Below are positions 36,531-48,300 of a stretch of 64,000 nucleotides of DNA, piece by piece. Within the stretch, counting starts at the first letter, position 1, and each line of letters opens with the position of its first letter. Source of the stretch: Chelydra serpentina (taxonomy: Eukaryota > Chordata > Testudines > Chelydridae); contig JBAIAC010000048.1 of assembly GCA_037349315.1 (NCBI GenBank), forward strand, positions 40,054,501-40,118,500. The letters run 5' to 3'. The position numbers and the translations under genes are program-made. The notes beneath the pieces are model-generated. The model made no database searches and was not told the origin of the DNA. It was given only the letters and a program-made list of their open reading frames with translations.

Positions 36531-38654
36531 ATTCTATTTAATAACAGAACAGATCTCACCTTGGAAACACAAGCATCATAGAGCATTACATGCCCACTGT
36601 CACTTGCCTTACATGCAATAGCATTAATTCTGTCTGGGCAGAAGCATTGTTGCATCAACTCCTGTACATGGAGTTTCAGCTTTGTGATGCAATTCTGCTC
36701 AAGAGACACACCAGTCTTGGGCTCTGAAACATCAAAGCTATTTGCACCAACGTGTGGAAGTGCAACGGTATCAAAACAACATTTACACAAGAAATTGAAT
36801 TCATGCACCTTATTGCCAATAGTTGAGGCTCTACACCAATGCCACTTACCTTGAACTCCATGGTCTTGAAGTATCCGTCAATGAAAGGTGGTTGTGTTGA
36901 TATGTGGACTTTGGATCCAAGGGTAGTTCATTGCTGATGTTCTTGTCTGCATTGAAACCTCTCTACACAGAGCAGAGATGTAAGGCTGCACTTTGGATGC
37001 CAGCTAGGCATCTGCTTTAAGACAAACATCTTCAAAGCACTCCAAACATCTCACTGTAATATACTTAGTATCCTCAGCAGATACCATTTCAGGGGTTCAA
37101 TGCACCATGTGTCAAAGAGTTGATCAACTTTGACACATGGCTTTCATATTCAAAAGATGAATCGACACAGATATCCCAAACCTTAGAGGTTCCACAAAGA
37201 AAAGCACTAACAAGAAGTGTATGGCCACACTATGTATACCGAATCAAACATCTACACTGAGGCAGATACCTTTAGAATAATCCAAGCAAGCAAACAGGAG
37301 TCTAATTTTTGAAGGCCCTCTCCAGAGAGTTTGAGTAATGTATCCAGGATAGGGAGATAGACCCCAATATAATCCTGTAAGACTCTTCACCTCTGAATAT
37401 CACTTTTGTGTTCTTATCTCAAATCTATGAGGGGAAGATAAAACAGAAGACAACCTCTACCTTATAGGGGAAAGTTGATAACTTTGTCAAAGAACTTAAG
37501 GCTTCCAGCTAGGCGTCAAGGCTGTGAAATCGCAACACATACTGAGACACTATTATCAGCAAAGCATTGAGACTATTAACAGATCTCCAAATTTTAAATA
37601 CACTTAAAATTATAGGATAGTTTAATATTTAAGTTGTCTCCCCCCAACCTTTTCAATGTATTTGAAACAAACTGTCCCTTGCAAAACTGTAGATGTTCAG
37701 AACTATACACATATGCCACAACAACTAGTGGGGCCTAACTTTTACAGCAAGAGGCCGGAGAAACCGAAAGACGCCTCTGCCTAAAAATTCTCAGACCAGC
37801 CCTATGCACCCTATTGTGATCATGGTAGAGGAGTCAGCCTGTTTGGGGAAGCAATTATTTTCATGGGCCTACGCAAAAATGCAAGGGTCAATAGTTATTT
37901 TCTTATATGTAAATAATGTGACAATATTACCTTATCTAACTGTGAGCCTGCATGTGTCATAATAAATAATATCTACAACATTAAAATCAGATTTTTAAAA
38001 GTCTCTAAATGACCATATAATCCCTGTATATTCTGTGTCATTTAGTTAATGAAGAACAAGCATTAAAAAATTGGCAATAAAAGGGGCAAGTAAAAATCCA
38101 AATAATGCAGATGACACTTTAAAAAGACCTGCTGAAGAAATGCTAAAGATTTTGAAGAATGATAATTTGAAGAACTCTTCTCTGGTAATCATAAGAGAAG
38201 GCTGCAGATGACAATGCAGACAAATTTCATCCTTGCTCTGAGCTGCAGTGGTGAAAAAAGGAGCACTTTCCACATTTGATTCAATCATCTCATGGTACAC
38301 TAATGGCACCATTTATACCAACAGTATTTCTGATTGTCTCCAACATATTACAATCAGCTGCCTGATTTGCTGCTTTGTAGTTTTTAGTATATGCCTACTG
38401 AAGAATACGCTATAATTATTAAGCCTGATATTGTAGATGGGTTTTGATTATTTCCATAAAACTACTCCTTGCCTTTTTCTTTTAAAAAGCTCGATGGAAA
38501 CAATCAAGACATATACCAGCTTTAAAAGTGAACACACACTCCTCTCCCCCAAGATTTAAAGCTTGTGGAAAATGTTAATTTTTAGGTTTGGTGAGAAAGA
38601 CAGCAGAATGTTATTCTAGCTGTAAACATTTTGTTATTTTAGAGAGTGACTATA
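36531..38654. other. Intron 1, nothing recognised
   Basis: No exon or named repeat. Reading frames here are short and without family resemblance. Confidence 0.4.
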
Positions 38655-38702
38655 GGAAGGTTAGTCTATAAGGTGCCACAGGACCCTTTGTCGCTTCTAT
38701 AG
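38655..38702 (+). repeat. Short fragment of the GTTAGTCTATAAGGTGCC repeat
   Basis: GGTTAGTCTATAAGGTGCCA followed by CAGGACCCTTTGTCGCTTCT matches 43303-43340 almost exactly. Confidence 0.6.
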
Positions 38703-40550
38703 GAAGGTAGGAATCACTCATTCACATATGCTGCTGTTGCTGACAATTTATATTGCCTCAGTTTTCTAAGATTTCTTTGCCTATATTAGAGTCACTTGAC
38801 TGTCTCAGCACAGATACATTAAATATCAGAGCTAAAGAAAACCATTCTCCAGTGAAGAGTAGGAAATTTTCCATCATAATAGGAGAGATGAGGTCTAAGC
38901 CATCACTTTCCACAGAATGTAAGCTTTGATATAAAAAAAAATTCTAGCATTTATGGTTCCAATAGTAACCAGTGAACTTCAATCCTACGCTTATGAGCAG
39001 CCAAGCAATGTCAGCACCTCTGCTGCTTTCCCAACAGCCAAGTGGAATTGACAAGACTGGAGAATTTCATTTCTGCCATTTGAGACTCGATGGGCAACCA
39101 CAAAACTGACTAGTTTCCTACCCACTTTATTCAGTTATTCCATCTAGCTTTCCAAGCAGCACTAGAGGGAAGCACAAAAAGACAGGCTACTGGAGAAGTA
39201 GAGTAGTGGACCCTTCCCTGAAGCCTGGATGCTGGGATCTGAGGGAGAGAACATGTCCCTCTTCGCTTTCAGTAGCTAGGATGATGTGGGTTGGTTCACG
39301 TCTGTTTATTTACTAAGCTACAGCCAGTATGAAAGAAGGAATTCCACAAGCAGGATCTAAGGACTATACCCTGATGGGAAGGAGAAGGTGCCAAGAAACA
39401 AATCAGCTTTTCCTAAGGAAGTTATCATTGGACCACACTAGTAAGGATACAAGCCTCATGTCACGTTATCAAGTAGGTGTCATTTGTCACCCTGTGTGAA
39501 AGCTTCAGTTTGTAAATGTTATAATACAGATGGAGAAAAATATTTGTATATTATAGAGATACCACAGTTAAATATCGGTTTAGTATTTTTAAAGTAATAT
39601 ACTTATTTTCAATTAATTAAAAGTCATTACAGAGCCTTTTAGTCAATATTCAAATTAATCTATTTGATGGCTCTACATTATATCGATGGGGCTAGGAATT
39701 CACATTCAAAAGCATTTTTGTACTTTTACTCAAGGTTTCCTATGATTTAATAGGTAATAATTCACGTGTGGAAAAAATAAGCTTCACATTTACAAGACTA
39801 TGACAGCACCAGAAGAGTTGTTGAAGTGTGTGAAATAATACGTATTTTTGAGTCATACAGAATCATGTCAAGTCTATGTTTCCACAGAAGAATTTAAAAA
39901 TATTAAAAACGCATACTTTAATGGTAGATGTTGGCATTAAAACTTAAATTCAGACTCAAGCACTGTATTTAATGCACCCATTCTGTAATCATCTATTGCA
40001 ATTATCTTTAAAAAGTAGGTAACTATATATTTGTACAACATGGTGAATAAGAGAGCTTCAACCTTCACTTTAAGTTTCATAGATATAGTGGGTATAAAAA
40101 TTAGAACCGTTAAAGATATTATTTTGCTTGGAGAAATTCAACTGCATCTCACAACATGTAAGATACCACATGAGGAAAGCCTAAATGAAGACAAGACTTC
40201 AATTAAACATCCTCAAGAGTTTAAAATCCATCTTGGTTCGTCCTTCAATTGTTGTGAACCTACACAGAACTAATAAATATTCATATTATACAGCGAAATC
40301 TCGAACAAGCACATTTTGCCAAAAAGCAAACCTCTTGTCTCAAGCCACCAGTCTGAACTAGTCCCAATATTTTGTTTGAATAGCGTTAACTGTACAGTCA
40401 GGTAAATACACACACCGCCTTGTAAAAGCGAAGAAGAATAAAGCCAGCAAGCAATTGATGCCGGGTCCTTGGGTGGCTGCTAAACAGCCATTTTTAAAGG
40501 CGCTGAGTCAGGAGGGCGACTCCCATCCTTCGTTTTTAATCCTTCTGCCG
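38703..40550. other. Intron 1, nothing recognised
   Basis: AT-rich, with no exon or named repeat. Confidence 0.4.
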
Positions 40551-40954
40551 CCCCAAGCCAGGCAAACCCCCCCAACACCTACCGAGGACAGGCGCGCCGG
40601 CTGCCAAGGGCCACCCACGCCCTGGGTCAGGCCACGCGCAAAGGCTCCGGCGGCGAGCCCTGCGGACACGCTGCCCAGGGCCACGGGGACCAGCCGCCAG
40701 CTGCGCGGCGAGGCGCTGGGATCCCGAGGGCGGAGCGGGGGATGCACCTGCACGAGACGGGGCGCGGAAAGCGATTTCAGCCGCGCGGGCGGGCGGGCGC
40801 GGGCGCAGCCGGGCCGGCGCTCGGGGCAGCACGCGGCGGGGGCAGCACGCGGCGGGGGCAGGGCGGGGGTGGCGAAGGAGGGGAACTCGCCTCCCCACAG
40901 GGCGGGCACGAGACGGAGGCAGCGCTGGGAGGAGCCGCGGGGCTGGGGAGTCAC

Positions 40955-41058
40955 CTGCAGACGGTGATCAGGTTCCTCCTCTCCACCGCCGCGTTGCGGG
41001 ACTGGACGCTCTTCCTGCGGGCCGAGACGTTCAGCCCCCCAAGGCTGAGGGAAGCCAT
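40955..41058 (-). CDS. RUNDC3B: RUNDC3B coding exon 1 (start codon)
   Basis: The minus-strand ATG is at 41058-41056 in the context GGCGATGGCTTCC, a good Kozak match (GCG ATG G). The exon encodes 34 residues, beginning MASLSLGGLNVSARRKS and ending NAAVERRNLITVC, plus two bases of the next Arg codon, then the donor TGCAG|GTGACT. The NAAVERRNLITVCR block is the conserved N-terminal motif preceding the RUN domain in RUNDC3 proteins. The N-terminal linker looks shorter than the glycine-rich one I remember for the mammalian protein. Frames extend further upstream, but the protein family and Kozak context support this start. Confidence 0.93.
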
Positions 41059-41324
41059 CGCCGCGGGAGGCAGGTGGAGCCGCAGAGGCTGGCGCGGAGC
41101 CTTTGTTCCCGGCCTCCTGCTCTCCGGGCTGCCGCCGCCGCCACAGGGGAGGACGAGGCCCCCGTGTCTCCCTCTCCTGGTGCCGGTGTCTGAGCGGCAG
41201 GTGCTGCTGTGCATCCGGCCGGCACAGGCAGGGAGGGAGCCGGGGTCCCCCGCCCTCGGCAGCCAGAGCAACCGCGGCGCCTTTAGAGTAGCAGCTGCCA
41301 GGACCGCAGAGCACCGGCTCCGCC

Positions 41325-41353
41325 AGCCAATCAAAAGGCAGGAGGGGGCGGGG
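41325..41353 (-). promoter_or_regulatory. RUNDC3B: CCAAT box and GC box upstream of RUNDC3B
   Basis: AGCCAATCA at 41325-41333 (TGATTGGCT on the gene strand) and GGGGGCGGGG at 41344-41353 lie 270-295 bp upstream of the ATG. These are classic NF-Y and Sp1 sites of CpG-island promoters. No TATA box is evident. The transcription start is not determined. Confidence 0.5.
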
Positions 41354-41560
41354 TACAGGGCGGCAGATGCTTTAAAGGGGCGCGTGCTCATAACGGAACC
41401 TGAACTGTCAAATGCGCGAAGCTGCGGCGTGGGGCGCGTGGGGCATTAGGCGAGGAAGCGGAGCCGGGACGCCGCGGGGGCGGGGCGTCGGTGGGAGGGA
41501 GGTGCGGCTATGCGGGGCACCTGCCCGCAGAGAGTAGTGAGGAGAGGCTGGGGGTAGGCA

Positions 41561-41954
41561 ATGGGGGGGCGGCGGGGAGCCGTAGGCAGGAGCATTGCCA
41601 GTTTTTTTGCCGCCCTAGACTGAAGATCCCGCTGCCAAAATGCCGGACGACCCTAAGGTCACCTAGTGGTAACACCGGCCCTGGCTGTAGAGCAAAGACT
41701 CACAAGCACATCCCAGCTGTGCAATATGAAATTCCTCACTGACCCTCAGCAGCCTTGAGGCCATGAGAGCAGCTCTTGCTGGTGGTGGTTTAACTGCCCA
41801 GCTGCTGCTGAGGCAGAGAATATGCCAGGGCACGATGTCCCAGTCTGGACCTCCCCCACCTCCAGGCCCTCCCCGGGAAGGCCAAACTGGCCCTAGAAAC
41901 ATGCACTCTTGCCTCAAATGAACAGCCCCCAAGGTTCTCTCTGTTCTGGGGATC
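41561..41954. other. Upstream flank, nothing recognised
   Basis: No exon. GC content falls back to background. Confidence 0.4.
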
Positions 41955-42674
41955 TAGGGTGACCAGATGTCCTGATTTTATAGGTACAGTCCTACAATTT
42001 GGGGCTGTTTCTTATATAGGCATTGTGATGGGGCAAGGCCAGAGGGCTATAGGAAAGTAGTAAGGAACCAGTATGGTAGCCCCAGGCTAAACAAATCCCT
42101 GATACCTTATGGCAGTTGCTCCAGGTTAATCAAGACACCTGGGGCCAATTAAGAACTTTCCAGAAGGCAGGGAGGTTGATTGAGACACCTGCAGTCAACT
42201 GGGCTGGCTGAAACTAGTCAAAAGCCTCCCAGTGAGTCAGTGGGGGGCACATGTCAGGAGCTGTGGAAGGAGGTTGTGTGTGAGGAGCTGGGAGTAAGAG
42301 GGCGTACTGCTGGAAGATCCTGTGGTGAGGCTAAAGAAGGTGTTGGGAGGAGTCCATGGGGAAGTAGCCCAGGGAGTTGTAGCTGTCGTGCAGTTGTTCC
42401 AGGAGGCACTCTAAACAGCTGCAATCCACAGGGCCCTGGGCTGGAACCCAGAGTAGAGGGCGGGCCCGGGTTCTCCCCAAAACTCCCAACTCCTGCTCAG
42501 ACACAGGAGGCATTAACCTGGACTGTGGATTCTACTAGAGGGGAAGATCTCTGAGGCAAGCAAAATCTGCCAATAAGCGCAGGACCCACCGAGGTAGAGG
42601 AGGAACTTTGTCACAGCATCTATTACCCCTCATCCCCTGTCCTGCTTTTTCACACTTCCTGTCTGGTTACCCTA
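41955..42674 (+). mobile_element. hAT MITE, TAGGGTGACCAGA family (copy 3), split by a solo LTR
   Basis: The left half (41955-42023) is TAGGGTGACCAGATGTCC...TATAGGCAT. The right half (42616-42674) is CTATTACCCC...CTGGTTACCCTA. They rejoin at GCAT/CTATTACC as in the unbroken copies. The outer flanks TGGGGATC and TGTGGCTC match at 6 of 8. The LTR insertion is therefore younger than the MITE. Confidence 0.88.
42024..42615 (+). mobile_element. Solo LTR-like element, TGTGAC...GTCACA family (copy 2)
   Basis: A 592-bp unit with TGTGATG and CTTTGTCACA ends and a perfect 4-bp duplication GCAT (42020-42023 and 42616-42619). From about 42290 to 42610 it matches 7241-7560 in the opposite orientation, including GTCCATGGGGAAGTAGCCCA and the CCAATAAGCGCAGGACCCAC end. 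Confidence 0.82.
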
Positions 42675-43294
42675 TGTGGCTCTGCAGGAGGTTTCCCTCA
42701 CCCTTCCTATTCACTGCACCACGCCGCACATCTCTTTGCTTCCCATGTGTGAACCACTTACTGTCAGGTAAAGCCATAACCTGGAGGCAGGGCCTCAGGG
42801 ACAGAGCCCTTTGATTCTTTGTGATGATGTGCCTAGGGCCCTGTCTGGTCCTGTGGAAGTACCTGCTCAGACCAAGCTTGGTGAGCCAATATCCCTTAGA
42901 GTCCAATCGTGTTTGCGCCACTGTGGATGTGGCTTTCAGGGACCACTCCAATCACACTGAGACTGGTGTTCACTGATGATTCCTTAGAGCTAGGGTATTG
43001 CCCTCCTCGCTGGTGTACAGAATATCTCCCACCGTGCTAGGTTCATGGCAGGTAAGAATATCAGTTGCATGCAGTTTTTACAGTAGGTTTCCTATTCCCA
43101 TGGTTTCTTAGAGAAACGTTTTGTCTTGTAATACAAGCAGCTTTATAGAAACTGGATTGCTTCATGGGTTCTTTAATTGATTCTGGTTTATTTGAAAACT
43201 TTTATTAAGCAGCAGGTTCACCTGATCATGGACTAGTTGAACATGATATACCATTTCTTTAACCCATAGTTGATTGTGTTGAGTCCTGTAAACA
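42675..43294. other. Intergenic, nothing recognised
   Basis: No exon or named repeat. Confidence 0.4.
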
Positions 43295-43385
43295 ATACCT
43301 CTGTTAGTCTACAAGATGCCACAGGACCCTTTGTCGCTTCTGCAGATCCAGACTAACACAGCTACCCCTCTGATACTGTAAACAC
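43295..43385 (+). repeat. Interspersed repeat fragment (GTTAGTCTA-AAG family)
   Basis: CTGTTAGTCTACAAGATGCC, then CAGATCCAGACTAACACAGC, then TACCCCTCTGATACT. It is the fuller form of the fragment at 38655. Class unassigned; possibly a Penelope-like element end. Confidence 0.55.
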
Positions 43386-44799
43386 TGAAATTCTCTCATC
43401 CACATCATCTTCTCCCCAACTCCCCCCCCCCAAACACCTATATCCTAACTACATGAAGGAAAACCTATAAGCTCAGCTTTTCCCCTCTGGGAGTTCAGTT
43501 TGTATCTACTGATTTATCTATATTTGGTATCTACTGACTAATCCACCTTGTAGCTGATAGAGCAAATCATGATATAATTTGCAGTGTTGGGAACTACAGT
43601 TATTTTCCCTTCAATATTTCCCTCATGCTTGCTTATGAAGTACAAGGAGACCCAGCTCCACTGGTTCAGAGGGAAACTTTCTAGATGCTTATTTGAAATA
43701 GACTAGAGAACATGCTACTAGCCATCTGGAAACAGGATGGATGACATGTCTAGGTGTTAACTGTATAGATTTTCAATTTTTCACCACTACAGCCTGACAA
43801 GCCTATAGCTAGTGATTGCATTATAGTATATTCTAGCAAGACTCTCGTAAGCATAATGGGTCCAGTCAACTTATAGACAGCCACATATTTATTCCAACAT
43901 ACAAATAATAAAATGCATGGTAAAAATGTATTTGGTATTTATATTGCTGTAGCCCATCACTCATACTCTCCTAGACCAGGTATTTAATTAGTTCCAGTAA
44001 GAGGGTTACAGGGCTCCTTACCATATAACTCAATGTGGGGTAGGTTCTCCTCAGCCTACACCCAAGGATTCAGCTCTGTGTACTAGCACTCTGCCACTTG
44101 AGAGGGGGATAAAGGGTGCAGCAGGGTGGGGACCTTGGCCTGAAGGCTACAAGGTCTCACCTTCTGACTTGAGCCTAAGTCCCATCACTAAAATTCAAAT
44201 TTTTACCTCTGAGAACTGTTCATTGTATTCTATTATCTGCAGTGGAAGTGTGCCACAAGTTCTGATGAACAAACAACTCCATCCCAGTACTTCAGTTAGA
44301 TATAAGCAACCTGTGGCTAGAAGGTGCTGCAAAAAAGACAAACTCCCTAGTCTTCCACCACTTGCGGGGGGGGGGGGGGGGGGGGCGGAGAAGAGAAATC
44401 TTTTCTAACCCTCTCAATGGGCAATCAGCAAGACTCACAGAATGCGTCAGGCCAGGTTCCCATTCCTAGTTTGGGTAGGGTAGGCTGCTGGAACAGAAGC
44501 AAAAGAGGCTCTATATTTGCTGGGATAAATCCTGGGAGCTGGGGAATACCAACCAGCATCCCACTCTCCCAGCTGGGCAATGGATGCCAGAGAGACTCCC
44601 AAGAGGAGGAGCTACCTATTGTCCTTTGGTGAAGGTCTCCTTCCCTTGCTCCTGGGACTGTCCCCCTTTCACTTCTGGCCCCCATCAGTTTCCCCCACCC
44701 ATTGATGGGGTGACATTTCTTGGAGATTAGGGAGCAGGTTTGGCCCTTCAACGCTTCCTTCTCTGTTGAAGTGTTCACCTACTGGTTTTTGAACCTGTT
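43386..44799. other. Intergenic, no gene; 20-G run
   Basis: No exon. An uninterrupted run of 20 G lies at 44366-44385. Confidence 0.45.
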
Positions 44800-44845
44800 C
44801 TTTTTGCCAATACAGACTAACACAGCTGCTACTCTGAAACCAGAA
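44800..44845 (+). repeat. Fragment of the GACTAACACAGCTGC repeat
   Basis: GCCAATACAGACTAACACAG then CTGCTACTCTGAAACC. It matches the end of the family seen at 43360. Confidence 0.5.
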
Positions 44846-45113
44846 AAAAAAATTGACAGCTACCCAGTAGTGAAGGGTGTTTTTGATGTCTGGAAGGGAA
44901 AAAGACAGGCAGCTATTCAGAGACAGCATTAAACTGGCCCGGGACAGCATTGCCATGACCAAAGATCCACTGAAGAGAGACAAGGACAGAAGCAGCTCCT
45001 GGAGGCAGTGAGCAGGCAGAATGCTTTGCTGGAGGGCATGTTACTGTCAGGACAGCAGGCAAGGCAGCACCCTCAGCAAGGTTCTACAGCCCCTGGCTAA
45101 CACAGGATATTGG

Positions 45114-45400
45114 AAAGAAAAACTTGTAGCACCTTAGAGACTAACAAATTTATTTCAGCATAAGCTTTCGTGGGTTAATACCCACTTCATCGGATGCATG
45201 GAATGAAAATATACTTCAGACAGACATTTATACAGTCAGAGAAACATGATGGTCCAGGTGTATAGACCAATCTTAAGAGGCTAATTAGTTGAGAGGAAAC
45301 ATGACAGCAGGGGAAGAAAAAGCTTTTGAAGTGATAAACAAGATGGTCACACAGGTGTGAATGAGGATTGTTAACTTAAGGGAAATAGATTCAATTAACA
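45114..45400 (-). repeat. Longer copy of the same interspersed repeat, inverse orientation
   Basis: GTAGCACCTTAGAGACTAAC, ATAAGCTTTCGTGGGTTAAT and CCCACTTCATCGGATGCATG are the inverse of 14290-14400. It continues through 45285-45340 (GAAGTGATAAACAAGATGGT). Class unassigned. Confidence 0.55.
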
Positions 45401-45574
45401 TAATGGCCGAGCCATCCAAAAAGGATATTGGGAACACCAACATCTGTTCTCCACTGAAACGCCACAGCCTTGCTCCTGAGGCTATTCCCCTCCCCAGCAC
45501 TAGGCAGCAAGAAATACAGCATGTGACAGCCAAGCACATCTGAGCCCTCCAACACAGAGTGCAACTTTGAGTCA

Positions 45575-45746
45575 GAATATCAGGGCTGGAAGGGACCTTA
45601 GAAGGTCATGTAGTCCAACCCCCTGCTCAAAGCAGGACCAATCCCCAATTTTTGCCCCAGATCCCTAAATGGCCCCCTCAAGGATTGAACTCATAACCCT
45701 GGGTTTAGCAGGGCAACGCTCAAACCACTGAGCTATCCCTCCCCCC
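45575..45746 (-). mobile_element. tRNA-derived SINE with CR1 3' tail
   Basis: On the minus strand the head is GGAGGGATAGCTCAGTGGTT, an A box, followed by GGTTATGAGTTCAATCC, a B box, at tRNA spacing. A middle segment (GGGGGCCATTTAGGGATCTG) leads to a tail GCTTTGAGCAGGGGGTTGGA...CCTTCCAGCCCTGATATTC. The tail matches the 3' end of the young CR1 (27223-27285). This is the layout of the turtle/reptile Pol III SINEs mobilised by CR1. About 172 bp; no coding. Confidence 0.9.
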
Positions 45747-46162
45747 AAACATACAAATCCCAGGAGGCAGAAGTAGAAACTGAGGCAAGACCTACACTCG
45801 TCTGTAAACAGGAGTCTGCCCACACTGTTGGGTCCTGCTCCTTCTACTGCACTAGCTGTCACTTTCATTTAAAAAAAGGTTTAATATTGTTTTAATCACT
45901 ATGCGCACAGTTTGTAATATTTTTTTAATTTTGTTACTGGCATAACTAGTGCAACAAAAAAGAGTCAGAAAGCACCTGCAATGCACAATACACACAAACC
46001 CCACCAATTTTCTAGTTAACAACAGTGTCAGGTTTTTACGAAAGTATAGAAGCATACCTATAACAAAATAAAGAATACTGCAACATGCCATTTCTACCAC
46101 CCATAGTATCAACTTCAATGCTCAAAAATCAAATCCTTCCCTGTTCACCACACACTCTAGGG

Positions 46163-46542
46163 CAGTGGTTCTCAACCAGGGGTACATGTACCCCTAAGGG
46201 TATAAAAAGGTCTTCCAGAGGGTACATGAACTCATCTAAATATTTACCTAGTTTTAGAACAGGCTACATAAAAAGCACTAGTGAAGTCAGTGCAAACTAA
46301 AATTTCATACAGACAATGACTTGTTTATATTGCTCTATATACTATACACTGAAAGTAATATTTATATTCCAATTTATTCATTTTAAATTATATGGTGAAA
46401 ATGAGTAATAGTGTGCTGACACTTGTATTTTTTGTGTCTGATTTTGTAAGCAAGTAGTTTAAGTGAGGTGAAACTTGGGGTACACAAGACAAATCAGACT
46501 CCTGAAAGGGGTACAGTAGGCTGAAAAGATTGAGCGCCACTG
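46163..46542 (+). mobile_element. hAT non-autonomous element (CAGTGGTTCTCAACC type)
   Basis: Ends CAGTGGTTCTCAACCAGGGG and GATTGAGCGCCACTG, flanked by CTCTAGGG and CTCTCGGG (7 of 8). The interior is AT-rich. Near the right end GTAAGCAAGTAGTTTAAGTG recurs, inverted, at the right edge of the window (from about 63888). Confidence 0.9.
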
Positions 46543-46550
46543 CTCTCGGG

Positions 46551-47754
46551 CACTCCACCTTTCCGCTTCCATGGACTCAAGGGGTAACCCAGTTAATTTA
46601 GGCATCCCCACTCTTTCCCAGTTCCTAGAGCTCAGGGCATAATCTTTTGTGGTGTGCAGGTCCTTTTACCAGTGAAAGTGCCTTACACAGCACTATACTT
46701 AGCCTCTATTAACAGTTACTGAAGCGGAATATAGATGCTAAGCTTACAATGCTCACCACTCCCAATAAGAGTGGAACTTCTCTTGATGGCCAGTCCAGAT
46801 TAGATTGCCAACCAGCAGAAGCTGGACCCCTGGACAGAGTGTTGAGGTCTGGCAGCTCTTATCTTGGGCTGTGTCCTGGAGTTAGGTTCCAAAGAACATC
46901 CTTTTGGTCCCCCGTTTATATAGCTATACCTTAACCAAATCACTTAAAAGTACTAGAAGACCGTATTTTTCACCAATTGTAACGTAACCCATTACAAAAC
47001 AATTCTTTAACCAATCATACCCCACCACCTTAGTTGATTTAAATCTTACTAAATTAGTTATGCAAGAGATGGAAACAATTAAAGAATGAGCGACCATACA
47101 GACAAAACAATAGAAGTATAGATTTCACAATCACAACTGTCAGTAAGTGGTTTCTTGCCAGACAGAATGGTATCAAACAGTTTTCTTTCGACATCTTAAA
47201 ATCTGTTGATGGTGGGTACTATTAGGACAGGAGTACCTTCTTAACAGCCTGATATTACATTGTTTTGGTGCAATAGATTGGAATGTGAGGATGTAACTCT
47301 TCAACTTAGCTCATGGCTGCTTTCTCAATCTGGCTGCTGCTTTTACTGCAGAAAGAAGCCTTGCCTTACATCCCTCCCCAAACTCTGCTCCCTCCAGATG
47401 ACAACTTGGTATACAGCTGCACATTTTCAGGTATCAGCCACACACACACACACAAAAAGAGCAAATGGAATCCCTGAAAAGATTGTCCTGGTACTATTGG
47501 CTGCTCACATAGCTGAGCACTTCTCTGCACCTTAGCCTGCCATGCATTGTTAAGACTCTTACTCACAAATATGGTGCAAAATACAACATGACGCTGTAAT
47601 CCTAGGAAAGTATCATTCTGCAGCCTGTAATTTAGCCACAAGACAGCACCACCTCTCTTTGAAAGGGTCAAAATGCACACTAGTGTCATTTTGCCACTGG
47701 TGAGGTGATAGCAAAACAGTATTTTCTATCCAAGTGGCCTGTGAATGGCTTCAT
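46551..47754. other. Intergenic, nothing recognised
   Basis: No exon or named repeat. A short CA repeat lies at 47441-47454. Confidence 0.4.
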
Positions 47755-48300
47755 TAGCCAGGGAATAAGCTCTGCGCATTTCCCAATCCACAGGTGCCAC
47801 CCCCACAGCTCCCATTGTTTGGGAACCACAGCCAATGAGGGTTGCGGGGTTGGCACCTGTGGACAGGGCAGCATGCATAGCTGCCTGTCCACACCTCTGT
47901 GTAGGAGCCGAGGGGGACATGCCGCTACTTTAGGTAAGCGCCGCCTGAAGCCTGCACCCCAACCCCCTGGCCCAGCCCTGATTTCCCCCTCCTGCCCTCT
48001 GAACCCCTTGATCCCACCCCAGAGCACCCTCCGGCACTCCAAATGCCTCATCCCCAACCCCACACCTAGGGTGACCAGACAGCAAGTGTGAAAAATTGGG
48101 ACAGGGGTGGGGGTAATAAGAGCCTATATAAGAAAAAGACCCAAAAATCGGGACTGTCCCTACATCTGGTCACCGAGCCCACACCCCCAGCTGGAGCTCA
48201 CCCCCTCCCACATCCCAACCCACTGCCTCAGCCCAGAGCTCCCTTCCTCACTCTGAACTTCCCATTTCTGACCTGACCCCAGAGCCCACACACCCAGACA
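47755..48300. mobile_element. GC-rich hAT fragment hosting a MITE
   Basis: GGTGCCACCCCCACAGCTCC, then CCAATGAGGGTTGCGGGGTT, then GGACATGCCGCT resembles the GC-rich interior of reptile hAT elements, followed by C-rich CCCAACCCCCTGGCCC repeats. Termini are not seen. Confidence 0.45.
48067..48177 (-). mobile_element. hAT MITE, TAGGGTGACCAGA family (copy 4)
   Basis: Starts TAGGGTGACCAGACAGCAAG and ends CTACATCTGGTCACC plus three diverged bases. The family's internal GGACTGTCCC and TATATAAGAAAAAGACCC are in inverse order relative to copy 1. The duplication CCCACACC flanks it at 48059-48066 and 48178-48185. Confidence 0.85.

Larger units (their letters stand above)
40555..41560. promoter_or_regulatory. 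RUNDC3B: CpG island / RUNDC3B promoter region
   Basis: A sharp rise in GC and CpG content around the first coding exon, the only such unmethylated-looking island in the window. CpG dinucleotides are dense from about 40590 to 41550. It covers the start of intron 1, exon 1, the 5' untranslated region and the proximal promoter. The long open frames here on both strands are by-products of GC richness. Confidence 0.88.

Noticed and set aside
40455..41449. Long overlapping open frames (up to 268 codons) on both strands of the CpG island
   Set aside because: They come from GC-rich, stop-poor sequence. Only the 104-nt splice-bounded segment at 40955-41058 has family support.
45361..45543. 60-codon plus-strand frame
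   Set aside because: It lies at the end of an interspersed repeat and has no family match.
45682..45746. Possible tRNA gene on the minus strand
   Set aside because: It is the head of a SINE fused to a CR1 tail.
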